Shown: positions 47,201 to 56,623, counted from the first letter of the stretch. The stretch is DNA of 64,000 nt from Thalassococcus halodurans (GCF_900108225.1 NZ_FNUZ01000001.1:434001-498000); one strand, 5' to 3'. Program-made: numbers and translations. The notes: generated by a model not told the origin, from the letters alone.

Positions 47201-48845
47201 AAATATCAGTGACGATGTTATCAACATGCCCGACGAGCGTTAGGTCGTAGGTGCCGTCATTGTTAACCGTGTCGGCATCGATGCGGAAAATGGCGACGTC
47301 GTCGTCGGTGCCGCCAACGAACAGATATGTTTGTCCGTTAATTTCCGCAAAGGTCCCGGCATCAACGTCCCACAGACCCGTCTCGATTGGGCTAACCAGA
47401 TCGCGCCCAAGATTGTTGCCCTGCGGATCCGTCTCGCTTGCACCGGCTTGGTCATCGCCACGGGCGTTCTGGAAAGTAAGCTGACCAGTGCCGTTCAGCG
47501 TCCAAAGCGAGATACCGTTTTCGTCACCGCCAGCGATGACAAAGGTTTCGCCCGAGCTGTTGGTGAAGCTTTCCAAGAGCGACGCAGACTGAGCATCGCC
47601 GTTGTTGAGATAATTTTCGCCTGCCCCGGAACTGTCGTATTCAATATCAGTCTGGGTCAGCGACCCGTCAGTATTGATCTGATACGAAATAAGCGCATCT
47701 CCGGTCGAACCGGACAAAGCAAGCAGATAGGGTTGCCCACTCACCTCGGCGATGGACAGTTCCTGAATTTCCGTGACACCGGTCAACGGAGTAAGCGGCG
47801 TTAGGGCACCGCCAATAGAGATTTCAGCAACACCGATCGCGTCGTAAAATTCCGCCGCTGAATAGACATACGTCGACCCGTTACTGAGCGTAATAGCAGC
47901 AAGCGCCTCGACATCGTTGTACCCGTAAGGATTCGTTGCCTCGGTAATCGTATCGATCTGCCCGCCAATGACACTGCCGTAAGTCGCCGACGTCGGATCG
48001 TTGTCGACCTGATAAGACGCAATACCATCAGACGATGACGTGCGTTCGGACGTGATCAGGATCAAGTCGCCGTTGGCCAGTGTGACCAGCTCGACCGCGC
48101 GGGTGTTCCAGGTTTCGGTCCCACCCGCATCCTGAATGTTGTCGGTGTTCGTCGGGTTCAGTTCGCCGTAAACCGAACCATCGGCCATATCGCCATAGAT
48201 CGTGTCGTTCCCGATCCCGCCTGTGACCGTATCGTCGCCACCTGCGGCCTCGATATAATCGGCGCCATCATTGCCAACGATGGTATTCGCGCCAGCATCA
48301 ACCTGATCGCCATTCGCATCGCTATAGCCGGCCTTGATGACATCGTCACCTGTCGTACCATCGACCGTACCATCGATATATTTTGCATCGATCCGGTCGG
48401 CAGCGATGTTGCCATCTGCCGTAATCAAGGCCGTCAGCGTAATGGATTCAAGCGGTTGCTGTTCAAGCACCCACTGCTTGTCTTCGGCCCCGACCATGTG
48501 CGGGACAAGGTACAGTTCGCCCGTTGTCGTCTGGACCAGCTTGACCTCGGCCGTGGCCGTAGTCCCATCAACGTAGGTTACAGTCGCCGTATAAACTGCA
48601 AGACTATCAAGCGTGTAGGTCGTGCCGCCAATCGACACCTGATGATTGGCAAGGTCGTTGTTCGTCTCGTAGGCCGCGACGGCTGAAATCTGGGATAGAG
48701 TATAATTTTCGTTATATAATGGGTCAGCAGTCGTGCCAAAGGTGCTGCCGACCAGAAGGCCGGCATCTTCAGCAAGGTTGTTACCTTCAACCGGGTCAAT
48801 CGACGCGACGGTTCCAAGGTATAGGACTGCAAACGTTGTCGCCAT
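44253..48845 (-). CDS. Large RTX protein with C-terminal Hint domain
   Basis: A 1530-residue predicted secreted protein with no Sec signal, as for type I secretion substrates. Layout: N-terminal region (1-145); an RTX cluster at about 155-230 (GNDGADYIEAAGGDDTV); a repeat-rich region of propeller-like character (about 245-680); a carbohydrate-binding-like segment (about 690-820, TNGDFSSGGAGWTYNDP); then long RTX blocks (about 830-1290, GGDGNDSI, GGAGADTF). The C-terminal Hint domain starts at Cys1337 (CFAAGTPITTMTGE) and contains SPQHRMF, an intein-like autoprocessing fold common in roseobacter RTX proteins. No type I transporter is nearby. Function unknown: adhesion or surface enzyme are possible. 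Confidence 0.87.
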   Translation of the reverse strand: MATTFAVLYLGTVASIDPVEGNNLAEDAGLLVGSTFGTTADPLYNENYTLSQISAVAAYETNNDLANHQVSIGGTTYTLDSLAVYTATVTYVDGTTATAEVKLVQTTTGELYLVPHMVGAEDKQWVLEQQPLESITLTALITADGNIAADRIDAKYIDGTVDGTTGDDVIKAGYSDANGDQVDAGANTIVGNDGADYIEAAGGDDTVTGGIGNDTIYGDMADGSVYGELNPTNTDNIQDAGGTETWNTRAVELVTLANGDLILITSERTSSSDGIASYQVDNDPTSATYGSVIGGQIDTITEATNPYGYNDVEALAAITLSNGSTYVYSAAEFYDAIGVAEISIGGALTPLTPLTGVTEIQELSIAEVSGQPYLLALSGSTGDALISYQINTDGSLTQTDIEYDSSGAGENYLNNGDAQSASLLESFTNSSGETFVIAGGDENGISLWTLNGTGQLTFQNARGDDQAGASETDPQGNNLGRDLVSPIETGLWDVDAGTFAEINGQTYLFVGGTDDDVAIFRIDADTVNNDGTYDLTLVGHVDNIVTDISTMDYLETDSGGVLVIGGEQPGLEYHTVTVNPDGTVTLTQVATSPDGAEGSAELLDSESMDVEGGILVSASDADDGVAIISTGLNETAYTGVDGADSLSGGAGDDYIVGDGLSATSTELLTNGDFSSGGAGWTYNDPTGNGGVLFDIGSASFNTGDETVYGDSIQQSFSTTAGGSYQTSITLEEFQAGVGNHTFQIDILDDTGTVVATETVTVQDGTIETFTFEFSATSTTSTIVITNTTSTNSTTTDGLVREVSVVEMAESSGGNDTIYGDAGADTLIAGAGDDLVYGGTENDIISGGTGHDTLYGEAGDDSVSGGDGNDSIVTDSGNDVAYGGEGSDTIDDMPGSGDGTGSDTFYGEGGDDFLYGGDAGDLLDGGTGNDVLMGEDGSDTLLGGDGNDTLWGDNSGDIGNDSLDGGAGNDQLYGGAANDTMLGGTGSDTVFLYDAFGTDLITGGEDSDNSETDLIDASGITLNGVDVTFTGDEAGTLTSGSDVATFSEIESFTLTGSADTVDGSLSTASMNVDAGAGSDSLRGGSGADTLTAGTGDDTVQGGAGADSLSGGDGTDTLDYSGSSAGVTVDLSTNTASGGDAAGDTISGFENLTGSAFDDTLTLSNTAGQVNAGDGADSVQGGTGNDTLFGDAGNDTLVGNDGADSLNGGSGADSLSGGAGSDTLDGGDGSDTLTGGAGADTFIADGTADLITDFDTTTGIGDADQTNNDFVDLSAFYNDTTLAAWNAANPGQTYSNPLAWMRADLGDGVLDEAGRLVIQDGGTTVDASSLTFENTNIICFAAGTPITTMTGEVAVENLCVGDRVLTVDNGFQTVRWVGRRKVPAYSRFAPVLVKRGVLNNDRDLLVSPQHRMFVSSKIAQRVSGDGEILVPAKHLVGINGVELRPQPMIEYVHFLFDNHELVFSAGAISESLFTGPEALKAVDPFARQEILGLFPELAEQDYDTLPARPLATGRIGRKIAMRHSKNSKPLLN
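45100..46420 (-). repeat. RTX (calcium-binding nonapeptide) coding repeats
   Basis: Tandem degenerate 27-base units coding GGxGxDxLx motifs inside the RTX gene, on the minus strand. A second, shorter cluster lies at 48180-48390. These are protein repeats, not CRISPR. Confidence 0.8.
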
Positions 48846-49411
48846 ATCACCACTCGGCGGCCCGGCGCCGGAACGCAGGACAAGGTTTCGGGGATCGCGC
48901 CTCAGCGTTTCCGCAAAATCGCGTTATTATTGTTGTGCCCCCGCTTCCCAGACAAAGAGCACCTCAACCAACGGCTGGGTGGTGGATACGTTTAGAATCT
49001 TAAAGGCGAGCCGGGCCTGCAAGAGTCTGGAAGTAACTGGAAAATCCAGACAACTTTTGATTCACCAACCACTTTTTTCACCTTTCAAAATCGCTTCGCC
49101 ATAAGCCGAGCACGAAAGGGAGCGCATGCAAATTGCGCGCCAGACCAAGAGTTCGGCGGCCACGGTGTCGTGGTAGGGATATCAATCGTTCATCTGCGTT
49201 TCTGGTGGAAACGGCAGGAAGCGTAAGACAGGCTCAGCCGCGCGAAATTCAGGTAAAGCTGTATCTTACGATGACCAAAAGGGATCTTCTCCCCTGAGGG
49301 GAGGGCGCTTCAAAGGTTGCAATTCCTGATGGATATTTACACGGAAAAACAGAACGTTTTGTTTCCGACAAAGGCAGGGATCATGTCCGTTATTGGGGGA
49401 TGAAGTGGGAT
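48846..49411. other. Intergenic stretch without a supportable gene
   Basis: 566 bases upstream of the RTX gene. It holds two short inverted repeats: TCTGGA/TCCAGA at 49026-49050 and CTCCCC-TGA-GGGGAG at 49289-49303. Several small frames are present but none has a convincing ribosome-binding site or a recognisable product. It must include the RTX promoter and the end of the polyol operon. Confidence 0.6.
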
Positions 49412-50032
49412 TTACCCCACCTCGCCCACGCGGAAATCGGGGGTGCCTGACCGGTTGATGACCGTATCGACATTAACCATGTCATTGCCGCGCGCCCGGG
49501 CGATGGCGTCGGCCTCGCTCATACCATGGTCCAGCCACCGCTGGATCAGCCGCGTTTCCAGCACGTCGCGCGGAACTTCCAAAAGAACGGTCATGTCGAA
49601 CATCGACGCCAGCTGATCCCAAGGCTTGTCTTTCAGCAAAAGGTAGTTGCCTTCCGCCACGATGATCCGCGTCGTCGGTTCAATCCGTCCACCATTCGGA
49701 ACAGTGCGATCCATTGAGCGGTCAAAGGTCGGATAATCCACCGTGTCCTGCGTGCGCACGTCAGACAGCAGTTTGCCGAACGCCTCGGCATGAAAGGTTT
49801 CAGGAGCACCTTTGCGTGGAAGAAGACCCAGTTCGATCAGGTCGGCGTTGTCCATATGAAACCCGTCCATGGGCAAAACCGCAGCGATATCGCCCAACCG
49901 GTCAACAAGCGCCTCGGACAAGGTGGATTTTCCGGCGCCCGGAGGCCCCGCAACCGCCACAACAAACCGCCCGTCGCCAGTGGCGCGGTCGGTGATTTCC
50001 TTGGCCAGTTGTTCAACAGAAATCGAAGTCAT
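49412..50032 (-). CDS. P-loop sugar/nucleoside kinase, FrcK-like candidate
   Basis: A 206-residue kinase of the uridine-kinase/pantothenate-kinase-like P-loop class. Walker A is VAVAGPPGAGKSTLSEAL, followed by LPMDGFHMDN and the later EGNYLLL. It is the last gene of the polyol operon, where R. sphaeroides has the unrelated fructokinase mtlZ. A role phosphorylating the fructose made by MtlK and SmoS is a likely inference (compare FrcK of rhizobial frc loci). ATG 50032 is preferred; TTG at 50050 is possible. Confidence 0.8.
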   Translation of the reverse strand: MTSISVEQLAKEITDRATGDGRFVVAVAGPPGAGKSTLSEALVDRLGDIAAVLPMDGFHMDNADLIELGLLPRKGAPETFHAEAFGKLLSDVRTQDTVDYPTFDRSMDRTVPNGGRIEPTTRIIVAEGNYLLLKDKPWDQLASMFDMTVLLEVPRDVLETRLIQRWLDHGMSEADAIARARGNDMVNVDTVINRSGTPDFRVGEVG

Positions 50033-50120
50033 CGTTGTCCCGTTCGTCAAAAGGGGCAGCCCAATGGCCTGCCCCAGCGCCTGTTACATGTGACGTTAAC
50101 TTACACGATTTTGGCCGGGG

Positions 50121-51590
50121 TCAAGCCGCTAGATAGGTTTTCAAAGCGGCAGTCATGCCCTCGGCCCAGATCAGGCGTAGCCATTTGTCGAAGGCTTCGG
50201 CAAAGCGCGGCTCGTTCGCCAGATCACCATAGAACTGGTCCTGCGCGATCCATTTCGCCGGATCATCCTTCGCAGCCTTCGCTGCCACTTGCAGATCGGT
50301 CCAGAAGGGGTCATTCGGCTGGATCGTGCTGCCGTCTTCGCGTGTGCCTTCGCACATGCGGGCCCAAGCGGCTTCGGTCAACGCAAGCCCTTCAATCGGG
50401 GTGCCAGCGGCCAGACCATCGCGGATGGACGGGATCACAAACCCCGGATGGCGCGAGGATCCGTCGAACGCGACGCGACGCGTGGTATCGACGATACGCG
50501 GGTTGGCAAAACGGCTTGAAATCAGTTCGACGTAAGACTCGGGCGTGCGGCCCGGCACGGGGTGCACGTGCGGAACGATTTCGTTCAGCGCGACCTTATT
50601 GAAGAACGCCGCGATTGCGCTGTTCGACATACAACCGGAAATCGTCTCGATCCCGAGCACCTCGGCCGCGCCCACGATGATCTGGTGACCGCCGTTCAGA
50701 ATGCGGATCTTCATCATCTCGTAGGCATGCACATCGTCGGTAAAGACCGCACCCGCCTTATCCCAGTCGGGGCGACCGGCACAGAAGTCATCTTCGATGA
50801 TCCACTGACGGAAGTTTTCGTGCGTCACCGGTGCTAGGTCTTCGATACCCAGTTCATGCGCCAGAGCGATCTCGGTCGGGCCGGTGGCGGGTACAATGCA
50901 ATCCACCATCGAGTTGGGGAAACTACAGTTCGCATCAATCCAGTCGGCAAGATCCGGATCGGACAGACGGGCCAAGGACACGACAGTCTGGCGCAGGATA
51001 GCGCCGTTGCCTTGCAGGTTGTCACAGCACAGGCCGGTGAAGGGGCCAACGCCGGTATCACGCCGGATTTTCAGCGCCGCCGCCATCGCGCCAAAGGGCG
51101 TTTTCGGGGTCGTCGGATTTGCTGCATCATGCTGGATATCAGGATGGTTTGCGTCGAACGCCTTGGTCACCGGATCGATATAGTAGCCGCCTTCGGTCAC
51201 AGTCATGGCGACGATCCGGATGTCGGCCTGCGCCATTCGCGCGATCAAGGGCGCGTTATCGGCAGTCACCGGAACGAAATCGATCATGGCGCCTGTCACT
51301 TCGGCGGAAATGCCCGACGGGTCCAGTTCGATCAGGGTGTTCAGATAGTCCTGTTCCAGCAATTCCAGACGACGGGTTTCATCGTTCGGACGCACGCCTG
51401 CGCCGACAATCGCCCAATCCAGCGCCTGACCGTTTTGCATCAACCGGTGCAGGTACCACGCCTGATGGGCGCGGTGGAAATTGCCCAAACCGATGTGAAC
51501 GATGCCCGCCGTCAGCGCGCTTCTGTCATAGGTCGGAACCGCGATGTTCGCAGGCAGATCAGACAGGGTTTTATTATTGAGTTTCACCAT
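50121..51590 (-). CDS. mtlK: Mannitol 2-dehydrogenase family protein
   Basis: Oxidises D-mannitol (or another long-chain polyol) to fructose with NAD. The 489-residue protein has the family start GIVHIGLGNFHRAHQAWYLH (Rossmann), the catalytic Lys block NGGHQIIVGAAEVLG, and FVIPSIRDGLAAGTPIEGL. ATG 51590 has GGAG at proper distance. It overlaps none of its neighbours but follows smoS by 26 bases. The polyol operon order matches that of R. sphaeroides. Confidence 0.92.
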   Translation of the reverse strand: MVKLNNKTLSDLPANIAVPTYDRSALTAGIVHIGLGNFHRAHQAWYLHRLMQNGQALDWAIVGAGVRPNDETRRLELLEQDYLNTLIELDPSGISAEVTGAMIDFVPVTADNAPLIARMAQADIRIVAMTVTEGGYYIDPVTKAFDANHPDIQHDAANPTTPKTPFGAMAAALKIRRDTGVGPFTGLCCDNLQGNGAILRQTVVSLARLSDPDLADWIDANCSFPNSMVDCIVPATGPTEIALAHELGIEDLAPVTHENFRQWIIEDDFCAGRPDWDKAGAVFTDDVHAYEMMKIRILNGGHQIIVGAAEVLGIETISGCMSNSAIAAFFNKVALNEIVPHVHPVPGRTPESYVELISSRFANPRIVDTTRRVAFDGSSRHPGFVIPSIRDGLAAGTPIEGLALTEAAWARMCEGTREDGSTIQPNDPFWTDLQVAAKAAKDDPAKWIAQDQFYGDLANEPRFAEAFDKWLRLIWAEGMTAALKTYLAA

Positions 51591-51616
51591 AGAGGGCTCC
51601 AGCATTCCACCGTCCA

Positions 51617-52390
51617 TCAACTCATCCAGTTTCCGCCGTCGACCCCGAAGGTCTGCGCGACGACGTAATCTGCTTCTTCAGTGGCCAGAAAAACCGCCAT
51701 TCCGGTCAGGTCTTCTGCGGTGCCCATGCGCCCGAAAGGCACGGCTTCACCGACTTCTTTTTTCTTCTGGCCCAGAAGTTTGTTTTCGTATTTCGCAAAA
51801 AAGGCATCGACCCCGTCCCAGTGTTCGCCGTCGACCACACCGGGTGCGATGGCGTTCACGTTGATGCCGTTCTTGATCAGGTTCAGACCTGCCGACTGGG
51901 TCAGGCTGATGACAGCCGCTTTGGACGCACAATAGACACCTACCAGCGCCTCGCCACGGCGACCGGCCTGGCTGGCCATGTTGATGATCTTGCCCTTGAT
52001 GCCACGGTCGATCATGTGGCGCGCAACGGCCTGCATCATAAACAACGTGCCCGACACGTTGATCGCGAACACGCGGTCGTAATCCGCGCGGTCGATTTCA
52101 ACGATTGGGGCGGCGGTAAAGATCGCGGCGTTGTTGATCAGGACGTCGATCTGGCCGAATGTATCTTCCGCTGTCGCGATCGCCCGATCGATGCTGTCCT
52201 GATCGGTCACATCCAAACGCACGAACGCGGCTTTTTCACCCAGTTCCTTCGCCGTTTCAGCACCACGGTCCGCATCGATATCGGCAATGACCACCTTGGC
52301 ACCTTCGCGCAAATACGCTTCGGCAAAGGTGCGCCCAATCCCTCGGGCCGCACCTGTGATCAGGGCCGTTTTTCCTTCCAGACGCTTCAT
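51617..52390 (-). CDS. smoS: Short-chain sorbitol (glucitol/galactitol) dehydrogenase
   Basis: Oxidises sorbitol to fructose (and galactitol to tagatose in the family) with NAD. 257 residues. The coenzyme motif is [19 protein letters not shown] and the active site [13 protein letters not shown]. Its start closely resembles SmoS of Rhodobacter sphaeroides. The ATG overlaps the stop of smoK by four bases (ATGA). Confidence 0.93.
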   Translation of the reverse strand: MKRLEGKTALITGAARGIGRTFAEAYLREGAKVVIADIDADRGAETAKELGEKAAFVRLDVTDQDSIDRAIATAEDTFGQIDVLINNAAIFTAAPIVEIDRADYDRVFAINVSGTLFMMQAVARHMIDRGIKGKIINMASQAGRRGEALVGVYCASKAAVISLTQSAGLNLIKNGINVNAIAPGVVDGEHWDGVDAFFAKYENKLLGQKKKEVGEAVPFGRMGTAEDLTGMAVFLATEEADYVVAQTFGVDGGNWMS

Positions 52391-53391
52391 TCGATCCGAA
52401 GCCCTTGCGCGTCAAAGCGGTGCAGGTGCTGCAGGTCCGGCGTCAGCATGACCTTGGCGCCGTACTTCAACGACAGTTCGCCGCTGGCACGCACTGTCAG
52501 GGGCTTTTCGAAAGCCGGACAGTTGATGTGGAAGAACGTATCAGAACCCAAATGTTCGGACACACCAACCGTGCCTTCCCAATCACCGACTTCCGTCGAG
52601 ATCGTGATGTGCTCGGGGCGGATGCCGATGGTTGCCGCGCCGTGCTTAGCGGCCTCGGCACCTTCCAGAAGGTTCATAGTGGGGCTGCCGATGAAGCCCG
52701 CAACGAATGTGTTGCGCGGCTTGCGATACAACTCCAGCGGGCTGCCGACCTGTTCGATCACACCGGCCTGAAGAACAACGATTTTGTCCGCCATAGTCAT
52801 CGCTTCGACCTGATCGTGCGTCACGTAGATCATGGTTGTCGACAGACGTTTGTGCAGTTCCGAGATTTCCAGACGCATGCCAACGCGCAGCGCCGCATCA
52901 AGGTTGGACAGCGGTTCGTCGAACAGGAAGGCCGCAGGTTCGCGGACAATCGCACGGCCAATGGCCACGCGCTGACGCTGACCACCGGACAACTGGCCCG
53001 GACGACGATCAAGGTAATCGGTCAGGTTCAGAACCTTAGCCGCGTCTTCGACACGACGGTTCTGTTCAGCCTGATCCAGCCCCGCCATCCGCAGCGGGAA
53101 GGCGATGTTCTTGCGCACCGACATATGCGGGTAGAGGGCGTAGGACTGGAACACCATGGCAAGACCACGTTTCGCAGGGGGCACTTCTGTTGCGTCCTGA
53201 CCGTCGATCATGATGTGACCGCCAGAGACATCTTCAAGACCCGCAATCAAACGCAGAAGGGTGGATTTACCGCAGCCCGACGGACCGACAAAGACAACGA
53301 ATTCACCGTCTTCGATTTCCAGATCCAGCGGAGAGATAACCTCGACCTCGCCAAAGCGCTTGGTCACTTGTTTAAGATGGATTTGTCCCAT
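52387..53391 (-). CDS. smoK: Polyol ABC transporter ATPase
   Basis: A 334-residue ATPase of the MalK/UgpC class that energises SmoFG. Walker [18 protein letters not shown], signature [15 protein letters not shown], Walker [14 protein letters not shown], His switch [12 protein letters not shown], then a C-terminal TOBE/OB domain (about 235-334). ATG 53391 with AAGGAA. ATP hydrolysis side of the sorbitol/mannitol importer. Confidence 0.94.
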   Translation of the reverse strand: MGQIHLKQVTKRFGEVEVISPLDLEIEDGEFVVFVGPSGCGKSTLLRLIAGLEDVSGGHIMIDGQDATEVPPAKRGLAMVFQSYALYPHMSVRKNIAFPLRMAGLDQAEQNRRVEDAAKVLNLTDYLDRRPGQLSGGQRQRVAIGRAIVREPAAFLFDEPLSNLDAALRVGMRLEISELHKRLSTTMIYVTHDQVEAMTMADKIVVLQAGVIEQVGSPLELYRKPRNTFVAGFIGSPTMNLLEGAEAAKHGAATIGIRPEHITISTEVGDWEGTVGVSEHLGSDTFFHINCPAFEKPLTVRASGELSLKYGAKVMLTPDLQHLHRFDAQGLRIE

Positions 53392-53402
53392 GTCTACGTT
53401 CC

Positions 53403-54233
53403 TTATTTGACCGCGCCGAAGGTCAAGCCTCGGACAAGTTGTTTCTGGCTGAACCATCCCATGATCAGGATCGGGGCGATCGCCATGACCGAAGCCGCAC
53501 TGAGTTTCGCGTAGAACAAGCCTTCAGGGCTTGAATAGCTTGCAATGAATGCCGTGAGAGGAGCCGCCTTGGCCGCTGTCAGGTTGAGCGTCCAGAAGGC
53601 TTCGTTCCAGGCAAGGATCACGTTCAGAAGAAGTGTCGATGCAATGCCGGGGACGGCCATGGGCGTCAGGACATACATCACCTCTTCGCGAAGTCCCGCG
53701 CCGTCCATACGCGCCGCTTCAAGGATTTCACCCGGAATTTCCTTAAAGTAGGTGTACAGCATCCAGACGATGATCGGCAGGTTGATCAGCATCAGAACGA
53801 TGACCAGACCAATGCGCGTGTCCAGCAAGCCCAGTTTGATGAAGCCGATATAGATCGGGTACAGAACACCCACCGCCGGCAGCATCTTGGTCGACAGCAT
53901 CCACATCAGGATACCGCGGGTCCGTTTGGATGGCACAAAGGCCATGGACCAAGCCGCAGGAACGGCCACCAGAATACCAAGAAGCGTCGAGCCGACAGCA
54001 ATCGTGACCGAGTTCCAGAAGTGTTTGAAGTAATCCGACCGGTCCTGAACTGTGGCGTAGCTGTCCAATGTCCATGCCGATGTCAGCACTTCGAACGGGG
54101 CCTTGATTGCATCGCCTTCGGACTTGAAGGACAGCACAAAAATCCACAGGATCGGGAAGAAGATGATCAGTCCGACCGCCCATGCAAACAGCGTGTTGAT
54201 CGTCTTGCGTTGTGTTGTGATAGCGCGTGCCAT
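53403..54233 (-). CDS. smoG: Polyol ABC transporter permease
   Basis: A 276-residue MalG-type permease with about six helices. The cytoplasmic EAA loop is [22 protein letters not shown], which docks the ATPase. Starts 13 bases after smoF. Normal in length. Confidence 0.93.
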   Translation of the reverse strand: MARAITTQRKTINTLFAWAVGLIIFFPILWIFVLSFKSEGDAIKAPFEVLTSAWTLDSYATVQDRSDYFKHFWNSVTIAVGSTLLGILVAVPAAWSMAFVPSKRTRGILMWMLSTKMLPAVGVLYPIYIGFIKLGLLDTRIGLVIVLMLINLPIIVWMLYTYFKEIPGEILEAARMDGAGLREEVMYVLTPMAVPGIASTLLLNVILAWNEAFWTLNLTAAKAAPLTAFIASYSSPEGLFYAKLSAASVMAIAPILIMGWFSQKQLVRGLTFGAVK

Positions 54234-54246
54234 GATTTCAGTCTCC

Positions 54247-55113
54247 TCACGCGTCCAGATTTTTGCCGACGATGCGGATCAGGAAGGCCGCGACGATATT
54301 GGCTAGGATGATGGCGTAGACACCGCCCGCAGATCCAAGCCCGACGTTCTGGCTTTCAAGAACACGCTGGAAGATCAAATAAGTCAGCGTTTTGGTGCCA
54401 AAGCTGCCTGCGGTGGTCACAAAGATTTCCGCAAAGATCGACAGAAGAAAGATCGTCTGGATCAGCAGAACAACTGTGATAGCGCGCGACAGGTGCGGCA
54501 GGATGATAAAGCGGAAGCGGCTGAACCAGCTGGCGCCATCCATTTCCGCGGCTTCGATCTGTTCGCTGTCCAGCGACTGGATCGCGGTCAGCAGGATCAG
54601 CGTCGCAAAGGGCAGCCACTGCCAGCTTACGATCATGATCAGCGATGGCATCGACGCCTGACTAAGCCACTGGACCGGTTCGGCCCCGAAGGCCCGCCAC
54701 ATGTAGGCGAGAAAGCCGTTCGTCGGGTCCATGAACATGTTCTTCCAGACCAGACCGGACACGGTCGGCATGACGAAGAAAGGAGCAATTACAAGGATGC
54801 GAACAACGCCCTGTCCCCACATCGGCTGATCAAGCAGCAGCGCAAGCAGGACACCTAGGAAGATTGTGATGACCAGAACGCCACCGACGATGATCAGGGT
54901 TGTCGCAACTGCCGGCCAGAACGAACTGGACGACACAAAGCGCGTGTAGTTTTCAAATCCCACCCATCCAAGGTCACCACCGCGCAGCGGCAGGTATTTC
55001 TTGAACGAGAAATAAAGGGTCATTGTCAGCGGCACGAGCATCCAACCGAGAAGTAGGATCACCGCCGGGGCCATCATTATTCTGGCTGCGGACTGTGAAT
55101 GCTGGGTTGCCAT
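54247..55113 (-). CDS. smoF: Polyol ABC transporter permease
   Basis: A 288-residue MalF-type permease with about six helices and the EAA loop EAAEMDGASWFSRFRFIILPH. ATG 55113 with GGAGGTG seven bases upstream, a very strong site; a GTG two codons earlier is less likely. Separated from smoE by a hairpin, so its expression is probably lower than that of the binding protein. Confidence 0.93.
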   Translation of the reverse strand: MATQHSQSAARIMMAPAVILLLGWMLVPLTMTLYFSFKKYLPLRGGDLGWVGFENYTRFVSSSSFWPAVATTLIIVGGVLVITIFLGVLLALLLDQPMWGQGVVRILVIAPFFVMPTVSGLVWKNMFMDPTNGFLAYMWRAFGAEPVQWLSQASMPSLIMIVSWQWLPFATLILLTAIQSLDSEQIEAAEMDGASWFSRFRFIILPHLSRAITVVLLIQTIFLLSIFAEIFVTTAGSFGTKTLTYLIFQRVLESQNVGLGSAGGVYAIILANIVAAFLIRIVGKNLDA

Positions 55114-55191
55114 AGGCACACCTCCGTTGTTGACGGGATTACCGTCTCAGATGCGGATGCAACTGTACAAGATTTTAGGTAGAGAAAAGTT

Positions 55192-55214
55192 GGGGGGCAG
55201 ACTTGCCGCCCCCC
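55192..55214 (-). terminator. Hairpin between smoE and smoF
   Basis: Seven-bp GGGGGGC/GCCCCCC stem with a nine-base loop, followed on the minus strand by a short T-rich stretch. This is the usual place for an element giving more binding protein than permease. Confidence 0.6.
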
Positions 55215-55234
55215 AGTCCCGTAGGGAGGGAGAA

Positions 55235-56539
55235 TTAACGGTAGCCTGCGGCTTCCATTGCGTCGTTTGTCAAAGCTTGTGCCTTTTCCAGCGCTTCGTC
55301 GATCGACTGCTGACCAGCGTAGACTGCCGAGAATTCTTGGCTCACTTCAGTCGCGATGCCTGCGAATTCCGGGATAGCTGCGAACTGAACACCAACGTAG
55401 GGCGACGGCTCTACTGTTGAGTTGTTCGGATCAGCCGACAGGATCGAGTCCAGCGTCATCTGTGCGAACGGAACTTCCATGTAGTTCGGGTTTTCGTACA
55501 GCGATGTACGTGCGCCCGGAGGTACGTTTGCCCAACCTTCTTTGGAGGCAACCAGTTCAATGTAGTCAGTGGATGTTGCCCACTCGATGAACTCTTTCGC
55601 TGCGCCTTCTTTCTGTGTGCCTGCCGGGATCGCAAGAGCCCATGCCCACAGCCAGTTCGAACGCTTGCCCAGACCGTTGTCAGGCGCCAGAGCGAAACCA
55701 ACGCTGTCTGCAACAGTCGAGTCGTTCGGGTTTGTCACGAAGGATGCCGCAACTGTCGCGTCGATCCACATGCCGCACTTGCCCTGTTGGAACAGCGACA
55801 GGTTTTCGTTGAAGCCGTTGGTCGCGTAGCCCGCGGGGCCGGATTCGTTCATCATGCCGACGTAGAATTCCAGCGTGTCTTTCCACGGCTGTGTGTCGAA
55901 CTGTGCGTTCCAGTCCATGTCGAACCAGCGTGCACCAAACGAGTTAGACATCGCTGTGATGAACGCGCCGCCTTCACCCCAACCGGCTTTGCCGCGCAGG
56001 CAGATACCGTTGATGTCGTTGTCGCGGTCTGTCATCGCCGCTGCTGCTTCGCGGACGAAGGACCATGTCGGTGCTTCCGGCATTTCCAGACCGGCTTTTT
56101 CCATCAGGTCTGTGCGGTACATGATCATCGAGCTTTCGCCGTAGAACGGTGCCGCATAAAGCGTGCCGTCGTGGCTCAGGCCGCCTGCCATTGCGGGCAG
56201 GATGTCATCGACGTTGTATTCCTCGGACAGATCGTCCAGCGGGACCAGCCAGCCGTTCGCACCCCAGATCGGCGTTTCGTACATGCCGATTGTCATGATG
56301 TCGAACGCACCGCCTTTGGTGGTGATGTCTGTTGTAACACGCTGACGAAGAACGTTTTCTTCCAGTGTAACCCACTCGACCGTGTGGCCGGTTTTGGATG
56401 TGAAGTCATCGGTCAGACCCTGCATACGGATCATGTCGCCGTTGTTCACTGTCGCGATTACGATGTTTTCCGCGTAGGCGGCGGAACCTGCGATCAAAGA
56501 TACCGCAGTGGCCGTACGAAGTACGCTACGAAGTTTCAT
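55235..56539 (-). CDS. smoE: Polyol ABC transporter substrate-binding protein
   Basis: A 434-residue periplasmic solute-binding protein (family 1). Signal peptide MKLRSVLRTATAVSLIAGSAAYA. Mature blocks WEVTL-like VEWVTLEENVLRQRVTTD, WLVPLDDL and MWIDATVAASF fit sorbitol/mannitol binding proteins. ATG 56539 with GGGAGGAAGAG. The promoter at 56572-56601 is just upstream. Confidence 0.93.
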   Translation of the reverse strand: MKLRSVLRTATAVSLIAGSAAYAENIVIATVNNGDMIRMQGLTDDFTSKTGHTVEWVTLEENVLRQRVTTDITTKGGAFDIMTIGMYETPIWGANGWLVPLDDLSEEYNVDDILPAMAGGLSHDGTLYAAPFYGESSMIMYRTDLMEKAGLEMPEAPTWSFVREAAAAMTDRDNDINGICLRGKAGWGEGGAFITAMSNSFGARWFDMDWNAQFDTQPWKDTLEFYVGMMNESGPAGYATNGFNENLSLFQQGKCGMWIDATVAASFVTNPNDSTVADSVGFALAPDNGLGKRSNWLWAWALAIPAGTQKEGAAKEFIEWATSTDYIELVASKEGWANVPPGARTSLYENPNYMEVPFAQMTLDSILSADPNNSTVEPSPYVGVQFAAIPEFAGIATEVSQEFSAVYAGQQSIDEALEKAQALTNDAMEAAGYR

Positions 56540-56571
56540 TCTCTTCCTCCCTAGAATGAAGTTGCCCACCC

Positions 56572-56601
56572 AAGATAGAGCCACGACTTTCTTCACGTCA
56601 A
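56572..56601 (-). promoter_or_regulatory. Predicted promoter of smoEFGK-smoS-mtlK-kinase
   Basis: On the minus strand TTGACG (56596-56601), an 18-base spacer and TATCTT (56572-56577), about 33 bases before the smoE start. Confidence 0.6.
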
Positions 56602-56608
56602 TATTATT

Positions 56609-56623
56609 TTTAACGCGCGTAAA
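56609..56623 (-). promoter_or_regulatory. Candidate LacI-family operator upstream of smoE
   Basis: TTTAACGCGCGTAAA (+ strand), with the CGCGCG centre usual for LacI-family sites, ending seven bases upstream of the -35 box. A related TTTCCGCGCGCAAAC lies at 57728 before the regulator gene. Confidence 0.5.

Noticed and set aside
49084-49411. Possible small gene or integrated element in the gap before the kinase gene
   Set aside because: Only short frames without ribosome-binding sites; no integrase, att-like repeat or composition shift was seen.
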